A stretch of 64,000 nt of DNA. Source: an uncultured Bacteroidales bacterium. Lineage in GTDB: Bacteria > Bacteroidota > Bacteroidia > Bacteroidales > F082. The stretch spans positions 62,001 through 126,000 of the forward strand of contig CALCYT010000046.1 of assembly GCA_937906455.1 (NCBI GenBank), in the 5' to 3' direction. Position numbers and translations under genes: made by a program. Below, in pieces: positions 18,963-27,611 of this stretch (positions are counted from its first letter, which is position 1; each line of letters begins with the position of its first letter). Below the pieces are notes generated by a model. It searched no databases and had not been told where the DNA came from. It saw only the letters and a list, made by a program, of their open reading frames with translations.

Positions 18963-20204
18963 CTATATTCTTTCTTCTGTCTCCTGTCTTCTGACTTCTT
19001 TCACATGAAGTATATGTCCCATTTTCTTGTATTTCGTATAAAGATAAAATGCGTCTTTTTCGTTGCAGGTCATCTCTATAGGCTCTCTACCGACTATTTC
19101 GATGCCATAGCCTTCCAGACCGCTGATTTTCATCGGGTTGTTAGTCATCACTATGATTTTCTTGGCACCTAAATCTGCCAAAATCTCCGCTCCGGTGCCA
19201 TAATCGCGCAAGTCAGCGGCGAAACCGAGCGCAAGGTTCGCCTCCACCGTGTCCATGCCTTTGTCTTGCAAAGTGTAGGCTTTCAGCTTGTTAATCAAGC
19301 CGATGCCGCGTCCTTCCTGACGAAGATAAAGGAGAACGCCCCTGCCTTTCGCCTCGATACGGCGCATCGCCTCTTGGAGTTGCTCGCCACAGTCGCAGCG
19401 CATAGAACCGAAGGCATCGCCGGTGAGACATTCGGAATGCACGCGGCACAAGACAGGTTCATCGGTGCTTATATCGCCTTTCACCAGTGCCACATGATGC
19501 TCACCAGTGATTTTGTCAACGAAACCGATGGCCTTGAAACTTCCATACTTGGTGGGCAGATCAGCTTCCGTCACGCGTTCAACGAGAACTTCGGTCTTTC
19601 TGCGATATTTTATCAATTCAGCTATCGATGTGATTTTCAAGTTGTTCGCCCTTGCGAACTGCACTAATTCCGATGTACGCATCATAGTGCCGTCTTCGCG
19701 CATAATCTCGCAACACAGGCCACATTCTTTAAGGCCGGCGAGTCGCATCAAATCGACGGTGGCTTCGGTGTGACCTCCACGTTTCAGCACGCCGCCTTTG
19801 CGAGCCTCCAAAGGAAACATATGGCCGGGACGACGGAAATCCTCGGGACGGATGCCGTCTTCAACGACTTTTCGCGCCGTTATAGAGCGTTCGACAGCCG
19901 AAATGCCCGTGGTGGTGTCTATATAATCGATGGAAACGGTGAACGCCGTGCTGTGATTGTCAGTGTTTTCGACTACCATCTGGTTGAGTTTCAAGCGTTT
20001 GGTGATCTCCTGGCTCATCGGCATGCAAATCAAACCCTTGCCGTAGGTGGCCATGAAATTCACGTTCTCAACAGTGGCAAACTCCGCCGCACAAATCAAA
20101 TCGCCCTCGTTCTCGCGGTCAGGATCATCGACAACGATAATCATCCTACCCTCACGAAGGTCTTCCAAAGCTTCCTCAATAGTGTTAAAATCTTTGTTCA
20201 TCAA
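18963..20204 (-). CDS. ribBA: Bifunctional DHBP synthase / GTP cyclohydrolase II
   Basis: 413 residues. The RibB domain (about 1-205) makes 3,4-dihydroxy-2-butanone 4-phosphate from ribulose 5-phosphate ([18 protein letters not shown]). The RibA domain (about 210-400) opens GTP, with the zinc site [20 protein letters not shown] and the motif [10 protein letters not shown]. The C-terminal residues RRQETEERI and the stop lie in a GACAGAA-type heptamer array, so the tail is repeat-derived. The start could also be the second Met one codon on. Part of the FMN-riboswitch operon, 2 bases after ribE. Confidence 0.95.
   Translation of the reverse strand: MMNKDFNTIEEALEDLREGRMIIVVDDPDRENEGDLICAAEFATVENVNFMATYGKGLICMPMSQEITKRLKLNQMVVENTDNHSTAFTVSIDYIDTTTGISAVERSITARKVVEDGIRPEDFRRPGHMFPLEARKGGVLKRGGHTEATVDLMRLAGLKECGLCCEIMREDGTMMRTSELVQFARANNLKITSIAELIKYRRKTEVLVERVTEADLPTKYGSFKAIGFVDKITGEHHVALVKGDISTDEPVLCRVHSECLTGDAFGSMRCDCGEQLQEAMRRIEAKGRGVLLYLRQEGRGIGLINKLKAYTLQDKGMDTVEANLALGFAADLRDYGTGAEILADLGAKKIIVMTNNPMKISGLEGYGIEIVGREPIEMTCNEKDAFYLYTKYKKMGHILHVKEVRRQETEERI
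18970..19000 (-). repeat. Heptamer array at ribBA 3' end
   Basis: On the minus strand the GTCAGAA, GACAGGA, GACAGAA units encode the last ribBA residues. Confidence 0.8.
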
Positions 20205-20206
20205 TA

Positions 20207-20848
20207 TTAAAAATTATTGTCATTCAATAAGTTAAGTAAATTCTCGTCTCTTTTTGCAGAAAACGTCCCGACAAATTTCTCTATGTATTTTCCAACGATG
20301 TCGTTCTCCAAATTAACAGTGTCGCCAACCTGTTTCTTAGTCAAAGCGGTAGCGTCCTGAGTGTGCTCTATTATCGAAACGCTAAAGTCAAAATTGCTTA
20401 CATCTGTGACTGTCAATGAGATACCATCGATGGTGATGGAGCCTTTCTCCACAATATATTTCAAAATCTCAGGCCTTGTCCCAATTTTGATACGAATCGC
20501 TTTGTCGTCCTTAGTCATTTTAGAGATGACACCGATGCCGTCGATATGACCTGAAACTATATGTCCGCCGAAACGTCCATTGGCAGGCATTGCTCTTTCA
20601 CAATTCACCGAATCATTGATTCTCAAGTCTTTAAAGTTAGTCCTACTCATTGTCTCCGGCATCACGTCGGCAGTGTATGAGCCTCCGTCGAAGGATGTCA
20701 CGGTGAGACAAACCCCGTTGGTGCAGATGCTGTCACCCACATGAATATCCTCAAGAATCCTCTGTGCCGCGACAGTCAGTTTTATGCTGTTAGCATGCCT
20801 GACGATGGCTTTCACTTTCCCTATTTCCTCAATTATTCCTGTGAACAT
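20207..20848 (-). CDS. ribE: Riboflavin synthase
   Basis: 213 residues. The N-terminus [12 protein letters not shown] and two tandem lumazine-binding repeats ([12 protein letters not shown] ... [26 protein letters not shown] ... [18 protein letters not shown]) are diagnostic. It dismutates two 6,7-dimethyl-8-ribityllumazines into riboflavin and the pyrimidine precursor. It overlaps ribD by 16 bases and lies 2 bases before ribBA. Some genomes name this gene ribC. Confidence 0.95.
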   Translation of the reverse strand: MFTGIIEEIGKVKAIVRHANSIKLTVAAQRILEDIHVGDSICTNGVCLTVTSFDGGSYTADVMPETMSRTNFKDLRINDSVNCERAMPANGRFGGHIVSGHIDGIGVISKMTKDDKAIRIKIGTRPEILKYIVEKGSITIDGISLTVTDVSNFDFSVSIIEHTQDATALTKKQVGDTVNLENDIVGKYIEKFVGTFSAKRDENLLNLLNDNNF

Positions 20849-22050
20849 ATCTTTCCTTTTATTAAAATATCTCCATTAACACTATGAATATCAATATCTT
20901 GTAATTTTATAGCATCACACATCCTGTCTATTCCCCTGCCGGAAACAGGCGATTTTGCATCTTTTCCGCCAATAATTTTAGGTGCCACGAAAGCCCATAC
21001 TTCATCCACGCAACCGGCTTCAAGAAATGCCGCGTTTAAGGTGCCGCCCCCTTCAAGTAAAAGAGAATCAATGCCTTGTGCGCCAAGTTGCGTCATAAGG
21101 TCGTTGATGTCAACATGACCATTATTAGATTGGCATTCAATGATTTCACAACCTAATAGTTCGAGAATACGTACTTTTTCCGTCATTTCGAGCGATTGCC
21201 GACAGACGGGAAATCTTTGTTTTGCATAATCATTCAATGTGTTCACGTTATCTGAGGATTTCTCCACTTCGCTCTGCTCCGCTCCGCTTCGGTCGAAATG
21301 ACAACATGCGATAATCGTCTTATATTCCTTTGTTGTCGTAACCAGTTGAGAATCAACAGGAATCATCAAATGAGAATCAATCACGATTCTTACCGGCTGA
21401 TGATAATCTCCTTCCAATCTGCAATTCAGCATAGGGTCGTCGGCCAACACAGTGCCGATTCCCACGACAACGCCCGACAGCTCGCTCCTCAGTTTATGAA
21501 CCGTCTTTCGCGACTCATCATTGGTTATCCACTTGGAATCGCCTGTATGTGCTGCTATTTTCCCGTCAAGAGTCATGGCGGTTTTCATTATCACGTAAGG
21601 GCGTTTGGTGGTGATATATTTCAAAAACACCCTGTTCAACTCTCTTATTTCGCTTTCGCAGATACCCACCTCGACGTCGATGCCTGCTTCCTGCAATATT
21701 TTCACGCCCTTGCCGGCCACCAAGGTGTTGGGGTCGAGTATGCCTACAAACACTTTTTTTATGCCTTTCTCGATGATTATCTCAGTACATGGTGGTGTTT
21801 TCCCATAGTGGCAGCAAGGTTCAAGTGTTACATAAAGTAAAGCATCTTTAGTATCTGTTTTACAGTATGTTAAAGCATTTCGTTCAGCATGAAAACCACC
21901 ATATTTCTCATGGTATCCTTCGGCAATTATCTCGTCGTTTTTCACCACGACGCAGCCCACCAAAGGATTAGGGTGGACGAAGCCTCCGCCCTTTTTCGCA
22001 AGCTCTATCGCCCGCCTCATGTACTCGATGTCTTTTTCGCGATATGACAT
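20833..22050 (-). CDS. ribD: Bifunctional pyrimidine deaminase / reductase
   Basis: 405 residues, about 40 longer than usual. The deaminase domain (about 1-145) has the zinc site HAERNAL and EPCCHYGKTPPC. The reductase domain (about 150-405) has KTAMTLDGKIA, SGVVVGIGTVLADDP and LLLEGGGTLNAAFLE. Residues about 250-290 (CHFDRSGAEQSEVEKSSD ... SLEMTEKV) are encoded by a complete palindromic repeat, which accounts for the extra length. The insertion lies in the reductase domain before the strand ILELLGCEII, plausibly a surface loop. First gene of the rib operon; its ATG follows the riboswitch terminator immediately. Confidence 0.93.
   Translation of the reverse strand: MSYREKDIEYMRRAIELAKKGGGFVHPNPLVGCVVVKNDEIIAEGYHEKYGGFHAERNALTYCKTDTKDALLYVTLEPCCHYGKTPPCTEIIIEKGIKKVFVGILDPNTLVAGKGVKILQEAGIDVEVGICESEIRELNRVFLKYITTKRPYVIMKTAMTLDGKIAAHTGDSKWITNDESRKTVHKLRSELSGVVVGIGTVLADDPMLNCRLEGDYHQPVRIVIDSHLMIPVDSQLVTTTKEYKTIIACCHFDRSGAEQSEVEKSSDNVNTLNDYAKQRFPVCRQSLEMTEKVRILELLGCEIIECQSNNGHVDINDLMTQLGAQGIDSLLLEGGGTLNAAFLEAGCVDEVWAFVAPKIIGGKDAKSPVSGRGIDRMCDAIKLQDIDIHSVNGDILIKGKICSQE
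21182..21302 (-). repeat. Full palindromic element inside ribD
   Basis: 121 bp bounded by GTCATTTCGA (21182-21191) and TCGAAATGAC (21293-21302), with inner GAAATC / GATTTC arms. It is read in frame through ribD. Confidence 0.9.
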
Positions 22051-22082
22051 AAAAAAGCCCTAATGTTAGAAACATCAGGGCT
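22051..22082 (-). terminator. Riboswitch expression platform (intrinsic terminator)
   Basis: On the minus strand AGCCCTGATGTT and AACATTAGGGCT flank a TCT loop and are followed by six T residues. The T run directly abuts the ribD ATG (22048-22050), so the hairpin can both stop transcription and mask the initiation site. Confidence 0.85.
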
Positions 22083-22115
22083 GTAAACAAAACCAAAACA
22101 ATCAAACGTTTACCA

Positions 22116-22232
22116 CGAACTTCTTTCATCCGGACTTTAACCGTCGGTTTCGGAATTTCACCGAATCAGTTCCTGAAAAGGAAGTCGCGGACTGTCACCG
22201 CCGGAAAGGAATTTCACCTTGCCCTGAAGTTT
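22116..22232 (-). promoter_or_regulatory. FMN riboswitch (RFN element)
   Basis: Read on the minus strand it has the conserved RFN segments: CTTCAGGGCAAGGTGAAATTC, CGGCGGTGACAGTCCGCGA, the CTGATTCGGTGAAATTCCG arm, and GACGGTTAAAGTCCGGATGA before the closing stem GAAGTTCG. FMN binding is expected to favour the downstream terminator and switch off ribD-ribE-ribBA. A -7-like box, TATCTTTG, lies at 22240-22247 on the minus strand. Confidence 0.95.
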
Positions 22233-22239
22233 ACGGCCG

Positions 22240-22247
22240 CAAAGATA
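22240..22247 (-). promoter_or_regulatory. -7 box of the rib operon promoter
   Basis: TATCTTTG on the minus strand, about 8 bases before the riboswitch. No good TTG was found at the expected distance. The 7-bp inverted repeat ACACATA / TATGTGT (22247-22267) overlaps its upstream side and the aroC stop. Confidence 0.5.
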
Positions 22248-22266
22248 CACATAATTTTAATATGTG

Positions 22267-23235
22267 TCACATTTTATTCATTTTTTTTAACAAAATGAAA
22301 TCGAGTGTGACCATCGCTGCCATCGCCTCCACCATCGGGAGCACACGAGGCACCACACATATATCATGACGCCCTTGTATCTCCAAAATCGTCTCATTGC
22401 CATGAATATCAACGGTTTTCTGAGGCAACATCACCGATGGAATCGGTTTGAAAGCGACTCTAAATACGACATCTTCGCCATTAGTGATTCCGCCTTGTAC
22501 TCCGCCGGAATGATTGGTCCGAGTTCTAATCCGTTCGCCGTCAAAGTAAAACTCATCGTTACATTCGCTGCCGCGCATACCCGCTGCATTGAATCCCTCG
22601 CCAATCTCAAAGCCTTTGGCCGCGTTGATACTCATCATGGCATGAGCCAGCACCGCGTGAAATTTCATGAATGCCGGCTCTCCGAGTCCTAAAGGGACGT
22701 TTTTTATGGTTCCTTGAACGATTGCGCCCACCGTGTCTTTGTCTCTTCTCTCCTCACCTATCCGAATCACATCCGATTGAATCTCAACACCTTGAGAGGC
22801 AAGAATCTGTTTGGCGACAGCGCCGGCAACCACACAAGGCAACAAAGTCCTTGCAGAGCCGCGTCCACCTCCGGCATAATCTCTTATGCCATACTTTTCT
22901 TGATATGTGAAATCGGCATGCGAGGGACGGAAGACATCCTTAATATTATCATAATCAGATGTTTTAGCGTCTTTGTTGCGTATGATAAAGGCTATTGGGG
23001 TGCCTGTCGTCTTACCTTCAAACAATCCTGAGAGGAACTCCACCTCATCCGGCTCATGTCGTTGTGACATATATGCGTCTATTCCTGGTTTCCTACGCGC
23101 CAACTCATTGTCAACCAACGACATATCTATCGTTATCCCGGCAGGGCAGCCATCAATGACGCCACCTATCGCCGGACCATGCGACTCTCCGAATGTCGTC
23201 AGACAAAATGCCGTTCCAAAGGTGTTCGATTTCAT
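22267..23235 (-). CDS. aroC: Chorismate synthase, compact form
   Basis: 322 residues; most homologues have about 350-360. It converts EPSP to chorismate with reduced FMN. Signatures present: GESHGPAIGGVIDGCPAG, RPSHADFTYQEKYGIRDYAGGGRGSAR, GRHDICVVPR. Missing is the usual central stretch between the SQIG-like strand (DVIRIGEE) and DTVGAIV, normally carrying the CPD segment, about 30 residues. The frame is continuous and the rest well conserved. Start at 23235 matches the family N-terminus. A perfect 18-bp palindrome ends 8 bases before the ATG. The requirement for FMN is a possible link to the riboflavin operon downstream. Confidence 0.93.
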   Translation of the reverse strand: MKSNTFGTAFCLTTFGESHGPAIGGVIDGCPAGITIDMSLVDNELARRKPGIDAYMSQRHEPDEVEFLSGLFEGKTTGTPIAFIIRNKDAKTSDYDNIKDVFRPSHADFTYQEKYGIRDYAGGGRGSARTLLPCVVAGAVAKQILASQGVEIQSDVIRIGEERRDKDTVGAIVQGTIKNVPLGLGEPAFMKFHAVLAHAMMSINAAKGFEIGEGFNAAGMRGSECNDEFYFDGERIRTRTNHSGGVQGGITNGEDVVFRVAFKPIPSVMLPQKTVDIHGNETILEIQGRHDICVVPRVLPMVEAMAAMVTLDFILLKKMNKM

Positions 23236-23242
23236 ATATTAA

Positions 23243-23280
23243 ACCCCGTCGGGAGAACGCAAGCGTTCTCCCGACGGGGT
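23243..23280. terminator. 18-bp perfect palindrome, terminator-like
   Basis: ACCCCGTCGGGAGAACGC (23243-23260) and its exact complement (23263-23280) lie between the stop of the DUF349 gene and the aroC start. The minus strand continues with only TTTAATATA, a weak T tract. Confidence 0.65.
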
Positions 23281-23292
23281 ATTTCTTGTTTC

Positions 23293-25221
23293 TTATTGTT
23301 CGTTGAGAATCTTCATCTTAGCTTCAAGAACCTTCACGTCATTCTTGAGTTTCTCGATTTTCTTCTCATATTCAGCCTTCAGAATCTCCGACTGCTTGCT
23401 CCTCGCAAAGAAACCGATGTTGTTTTCCAACGTGACGATCTCATCGCGCAACTTCTGAATCTTGTTCTGCAAGTTGATGTATTCTCTCCTTACTTTGTCG
23501 CGCGCATCAGGGTCTTCCTTGAATCCGGAAATCATGGTACGGTACTCATTGGCAGTCAATTCGTTATCGTTGGTGCGCATCTTGTCGAACAAGCCGTCGA
23601 TGAGGCTACGGTACTCGTTCTGGACAGCGTCTTTCATCTTCATCGGGACGTGACCTATCGCCATCCATTCTCTCTGGAACCCGCGAATGGCCTCCATGTT
23701 CTCGTTACGGTCTTTCTTCAGCTCGTAAGCCTTGATGCGTTCGATGAGTTCTTGCTTTGCCTTGAGGTTGGCGTCCTCCTCACCTTTCACACCTGAGAAA
23801 TGCTCTGATTTCTTGCCGAAGAAGGCATCGCAGGCACCACGGAAACGCTTCCAAATCTTGTCGGAGTGACGCTTAGGCACCGGACCGATGGTCTTCCACT
23901 CCTCCTGCAACTTCTTGATGCGGTCGGTCGTCTTCCGCCATTCGGTGGAATCCACGAGATTCTCAACCTCCACGCATATTTGCAGCTTCTTGTTATAGTT
24001 TTCCATCTGCTGCACCTTGAGTTTGCTGAAGAACTCCTTCTTCGCCTCGAAGAACGTGTTCATCGAGCCTTTGAAACGGTTCCAGATCTCCTCGCTCTGT
24101 TTCTTCTGCACCGGACCGATACCCTTCCACATCTTGAACAGCTCATTAACGTCGTTCGACTTCTTCTGATATGCGTTGATGCTGTTAACAGGCTCATTCA
24201 CAATCTCTTCCATCTTCACGCAGATGGCTTCTTTAGCCTCGTAATTCGCTTTTTGCTCTTCTTCAAGCTTGGCGTAATGCTCGCGGCGAATCTGGTTAAC
24301 CTTGTCGGTGGTGTTCTTGAAACGCTCCCAGATCTCGTCTTTCTTGTCTTGCGGCACAGGCCCGATCTCCTTCCACTCATCGTGATATTTCTGAAGTAGC
24401 TTGAAGGCTTTTGTCAATGACTTCTCGAGAAGCAGAAGCTCGGCCTTTTCGCAAAGCTCAATCTTGGCTTCAAGATTCTTTTTAAGGTCAAGGTCACGTA
24501 ACTCTCTGTTAATCTTAACCTTATCGTAGAATTTCTCAATCAGGAAATGGTAGGTGTTCCAGATGTTCGACACCTCGTTGGCCGGCACCTGACCTATCTC
24601 TTTCCATCTGTCCTGAAGCGCGCGGAAGTCGTCATACGTCTTCTTCAAGGTCTCCTCAGAATAAATCAACACTTTCAATTCCTCAATAATCTCAAGCTTT
24701 TTCCTCAGATTTTCGGCCTTTTGTCTCTCAAGTTCTTCCTTGTATTTCTCCTTGTTGACCTTGTAGATGTCAAAAGCGGCCTTGAAACGCATCTCAAGCG
24801 GGTCGTCCTTATGCTCGTAGCTATCTTTGTCGCCACCGTCAAGGATAAACTGTTCCATCTCACGGTCACGGTCTTCCTTGTTGATTCTCAAGAAGTTCGA
24901 TTTTATTGCAGCGACTTTGTCCTTGATTTTGGCCACATCACCGTCTTGGACTGTCTCTTCCAACAGCTCGACAAGTTGCAGCTTGTTGAGGTTAGAAAAG
25001 TCAAATTCCGACTCTTCTTCCTCTTCATTTTCATTTTCATTGTCGTTGTTCAAATCAAGCTCAGCATCCTTCGGAATCTCCTCGTTTTGAGGAATTATTT
25101 CTTCTTTCGGAAGCGTTGATTCTTCTTCATTCACATCAATTTTCACATTGATTCTGACAGAGCCGGGCAAAATTGTCGGCTTGTTTAGTTTCTCAATTGT
25201 CTTGAGTTCGGTAGCGTTCAT
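23293..25221 (-). CDS. DUF349-repeat protein
   Basis: 642 residues. The acidic, low-complexity N-terminus (about 30-75, rich in E, D, N) is followed by about five DUF349 repeats. Each repeat carries the pattern W-K-x-I-G-x-V-P and IW-x-x-(Y/F) (RWKEIGQVPANEVSNIW, EWKEIGPVPQDKKDEIW, MWKGIGPVQKKQSEEIW, EWKTIGPVPKRHSDKIW, EWMAIGHVPMKMKDAV). A coiled-coil tail (about 590-640) closes the protein. Cytosolic and helical; function in Bacteroidota is not known to me. Confidence 0.85.
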   Translation of the reverse strand: MNATELKTIEKLNKPTILPGSVRINVKIDVNEEESTLPKEEIIPQNEEIPKDAELDLNNDNENENEEEEESEFDFSNLNKLQLVELLEETVQDGDVAKIKDKVAAIKSNFLRINKEDRDREMEQFILDGGDKDSYEHKDDPLEMRFKAAFDIYKVNKEKYKEELERQKAENLRKKLEIIEELKVLIYSEETLKKTYDDFRALQDRWKEIGQVPANEVSNIWNTYHFLIEKFYDKVKINRELRDLDLKKNLEAKIELCEKAELLLLEKSLTKAFKLLQKYHDEWKEIGPVPQDKKDEIWERFKNTTDKVNQIRREHYAKLEEEQKANYEAKEAICVKMEEIVNEPVNSINAYQKKSNDVNELFKMWKGIGPVQKKQSEEIWNRFKGSMNTFFEAKKEFFSKLKVQQMENYNKKLQICVEVENLVDSTEWRKTTDRIKKLQEEWKTIGPVPKRHSDKIWKRFRGACDAFFGKKSEHFSGVKGEEDANLKAKQELIERIKAYELKKDRNENMEAIRGFQREWMAIGHVPMKMKDAVQNEYRSLIDGLFDKMRTNDNELTANEYRTMISGFKEDPDARDKVRREYINLQNKIQKLRDEIVTLENNIGFFARSKQSEILKAEYEKKIEKLKNDVKVLEAKMKILNEQ

Positions 25222-25312
25222 TTTAGATAAATGTTTGATAATAAATAATTTAATTAAATTGTTATCAGCGTTTTGCTCTCACAAAACACGATATTGGAGC
25301 TAAATCTCGCTG

Positions 25313-25320
25313 CAAAAATA
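25313..25320 (-). promoter_or_regulatory. -7 box for the DUF349 gene
   Basis: TATTTTTG on the minus strand, about 90 bases before the start. No convincing TTG upstream. Confidence 0.4.
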
Positions 25321-25387
25321 ATAAATTTCTTGTGATTTTAAAATATTTTAAAAAAAATTTGTAAGTTTGTAAGCTAAAATTTGGGTC

Positions 25388-26863
25388 ATGCAGGCTTTGG
25401 AAGAAATCAGGAAAACAATAGCGGAGTTAGTAGCAGAACTTGGGGAAAAGGCATTGGAAATCAACGCCATGCCGGGTTCAGGCTCATCAAGACGATATTT
25501 TCGCATAAAAACAGACCATCGTTATTTGATTGGCGCATATAATCTCAACATCGAGGAAAACGAGGCTTTCTTCAGTTTTTCCAAGCATTTTCGTGAATGC
25601 GGCCTGCCCGTTCCCGAGATTTTCGCAATCTCACCATCAAAAGAAATCTACATCCAAACCGATTTGGGCGACGTCTCTATGTTCAACCATGTTGAAAATT
25701 GCCTTAAAAATGGCAAATATGACGATGAAACAATTGCATTGTATAAAAAATCTCTTGATAAACTCATTGACTTTCAAATAATTGGACATCAAGACTTGGA
25801 TTATTCTAAGGCATTTCCGACAGCCGCCTTCGACGCAATGTCAATCATGGACGATTTAAATTATTTTAAGTATTGTTTTTTGAGGGAACATGAGGAGATT
25901 TCATGTAACGAGACTCGTTTAGATTCTGATTTTCAACGTATTACACAATATATTCTTGAGACGCCATCCGATTTCTTCATGTATCGTGATTTCCAGTCGA
26001 GAAATATTATGATTGTCAATAATGAGCCTTATTTTATTGATTATCAAGGTGGTAGAAAAGGCCCGCTTCAATACGACGTAGTCTCGCTTCTGTATCAGGT
26101 CAAGGCGCGGATGCCTCAGAAATTGCGTGACGATTTGGTTGATTATTACAAACATCGGTTAGCAAAAGTATGTTCCGAAAATAATTTTAACCGTGCCACG
26201 ACAGAGTCTTTTGACAAATATTTTCCGGCCTTTGTGTTGCTCCGACTGCTTCAAGTGCTCGGCGCATACGGCTTTAGAGGTCTGATACAGAAGAAGTTAC
26301 ATTTTCTGCAAAGCATTCCATACGCTATTCGCGAGCTGATTCTCATAAACGAAAAATGGACATTGCCGTTTGAGTTGCCTGAATTGCAAACGGTGATACG
26401 TCAATTCAGTATCTTGCTTCCAAAATATGAAATTATTGAGCCTGAACGACTTACAGTTACTGTAAATAGCTTCTCATACAAAATCGGAGGTATCCCTTTC
26501 GACAAAAGCGGCAACGGTGGCGGGTTCGTCTTCGATTGCAGAGCCTTGCCTAATCCAGGTCGCTATTCCGAATTTAAGCAAAAGACAGGTGAAGACCCTG
26601 AAGTTCAAGAGTTTATGAACGACAAGCCTGATACGCATTTCTTCTTGCAAAATGTACAACTGCTTGTATTTCAATCAATTGACAACTACCTTGAAAGAGG
26701 TTTCAAAAATCTTCAAATCAACTTCGGTTGCACCGGAGGACAGCATCGCTCGGTGTTTTTCGCACAGAAAATCGGCGAGATGATTCACGCCAACTATCCT
26801 ATGGTCAATGTTGAAATCAATCATTTGACACAACATACAAGCCATGCCTATGAAGCAAGATAA
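25388..26863 (+). CDS. AmgK-like sugar kinase fused to a RapZ C-terminal domain
   Basis: 491 residues. Residues about 1-330 form an aminoglycoside-phosphotransferase-type kinase (PGSGSSRRYFRIK near 28; YRDFQSRNIMI catalytic loop about 200; YFIDYQGGRKGPLQYDV about 218) like AmgK, which phosphorylates MurNAc/GlcNAc at C1. Residues about 355-491 match the RapZ C-terminal domain (SFSYKIGGIP, VFDCRALPNPG, INFGCTGGQHRSVFFA). In E. coli RapZ this part senses glucosamine 6-phosphate and binds small RNAs. The next gene is MurU-like and overlaps by 20 bases, which supports a cell-wall-sugar salvage role. Confidence 0.8.
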   Translation: MQALEEIRKTIAELVAELGEKALEINAMPGSGSSRRYFRIKTDHRYLIGAYNLNIEENEAFFSFSKHFRECGLPVPEIFAISPSKEIYIQTDLGDVSMFNHVENCLKNGKYDDETIALYKKSLDKLIDFQIIGHQDLDYSKAFPTAAFDAMSIMDDLNYFKYCFLREHEEISCNETRLDSDFQRITQYILETPSDFFMYRDFQSRNIMIVNNEPYFIDYQGGRKGPLQYDVVSLLYQVKARMPQKLRDDLVDYYKHRLAKVCSENNFNRATTESFDKYFPAFVLLRLLQVLGAYGFRGLIQKKLHFLQSIPYAIRELILINEKWTLPFELPELQTVIRQFSILLPKYEIIEPERLTVTVNSFSYKIGGIPFDKSGNGGGFVFDCRALPNPGRYSEFKQKTGEDPEVQEFMNDKPDTHFFLQNVQLLVFQSIDNYLERGFKNLQINFGCTGGQHRSVFFAQKIGEMIHANYPMVNVEINHLTQHTSHAYEAR

Positions 26864-27611
26864 GAGAACGGCATTTATACTCGCGGCAGGTCTCGGAACT
26901 CGTTTGAAAGAGCTGACAAGAAACACTCCAAAGGCTTTAGTATCAATAAATAAAAAGCCATTACTTGAAGTGATACTTGAAGAGCTTATCAGACAGGGTT
27001 TTAACCATATTGTGGTCAATATTCATCATTTCGGAGAACAGATTATGGGGTTTTTGGAAGATTTCACCACCAAGCTTCACTCCGGTAGAAATGACGGCAC
27101 ACTTATCGAAATATCAGACGAGCGGACACTTCTGATGGACACCGGTGGCGCCATATTGCAGGCTCTGCCACTATTTTCACAAAGCGAGGCAGTGCTTGTA
27201 CATAACGTGGATGTACTCACAAATGTTGATTTACAAGGACTTTACAACGATTTCCTACATAGCGACGATGCCGCTTGGCTACTTACACAGGAACGCCAAA
27301 GCAAACGCAAACTCGTTTTCGACAATCACGATAATTTCCTTGGCAGATTTAATGTTGAAAATGAGTGCTTCGATGGCGGATGCACATTGCCAAACGATTG
27401 TAAATTATTGTCATTCAGCGGAATACATATTTTTAAACCACAATTTTTCAAAGATTTTGACAAAAACCCTTGTTATATCTTTGAGCTTTATCAGAAAATA
27501 GCTGAAAATCATAGGGTTAAATCAGAACTGATACATCCTGACTATTGGTTTGATTTAGGAACCATAGAACAACTGAAAAATGCTGAACAATGGCTTTCAT
27601 TGAGAAGATAA
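26844..27611 (+). CDS. MurU-like sugar-1-phosphate nucleotidyltransferase
   Basis: 255 residues with AFILAAGLGTRLKELTRNTPKAL near the N-terminus, the product-site motif VLVHNVDVLTN (about 117-127) and the C-terminal HPDYWFDLGTIEQL. This is the MurNAc-alpha-1-phosphate uridylyltransferase type that follows AmgK in peptidoglycan recycling. Overlaps the kinase by 20 bases and the nuclease by 22, so the three are likely translated together. The start may be the second ATG at 26850. Substrate is inferred from context. Confidence 0.75.
   Translation: MPMKQDKRTAFILAAGLGTRLKELTRNTPKALVSINKKPLLEVILEELIRQGFNHIVVNIHHFGEQIMGFLEDFTTKLHSGRNDGTLIEISDERTLLMDTGGAILQALPLFSQSEAVLVHNVDVLTNVDLQGLYNDFLHSDDAAWLLTQERQSKRKLVFDNHDNFLGRFNVENECFDGGCTLPNDCKLLSFSGIHIFKPQFFKDFDKNPCYIFELYQKIAENHRVKSELIHPDYWFDLGTIEQLKNAEQWLSLRR

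Noticed and set aside
19266..20210. Several long plus-strand frames opposite ribBA
   Set aside because: They are shadows of a well-conserved enzyme on the other strand.
20833..22050. ribD as inactivated by insertion
   Set aside because: The element is read in frame and all catalytic motifs before and after it are intact.
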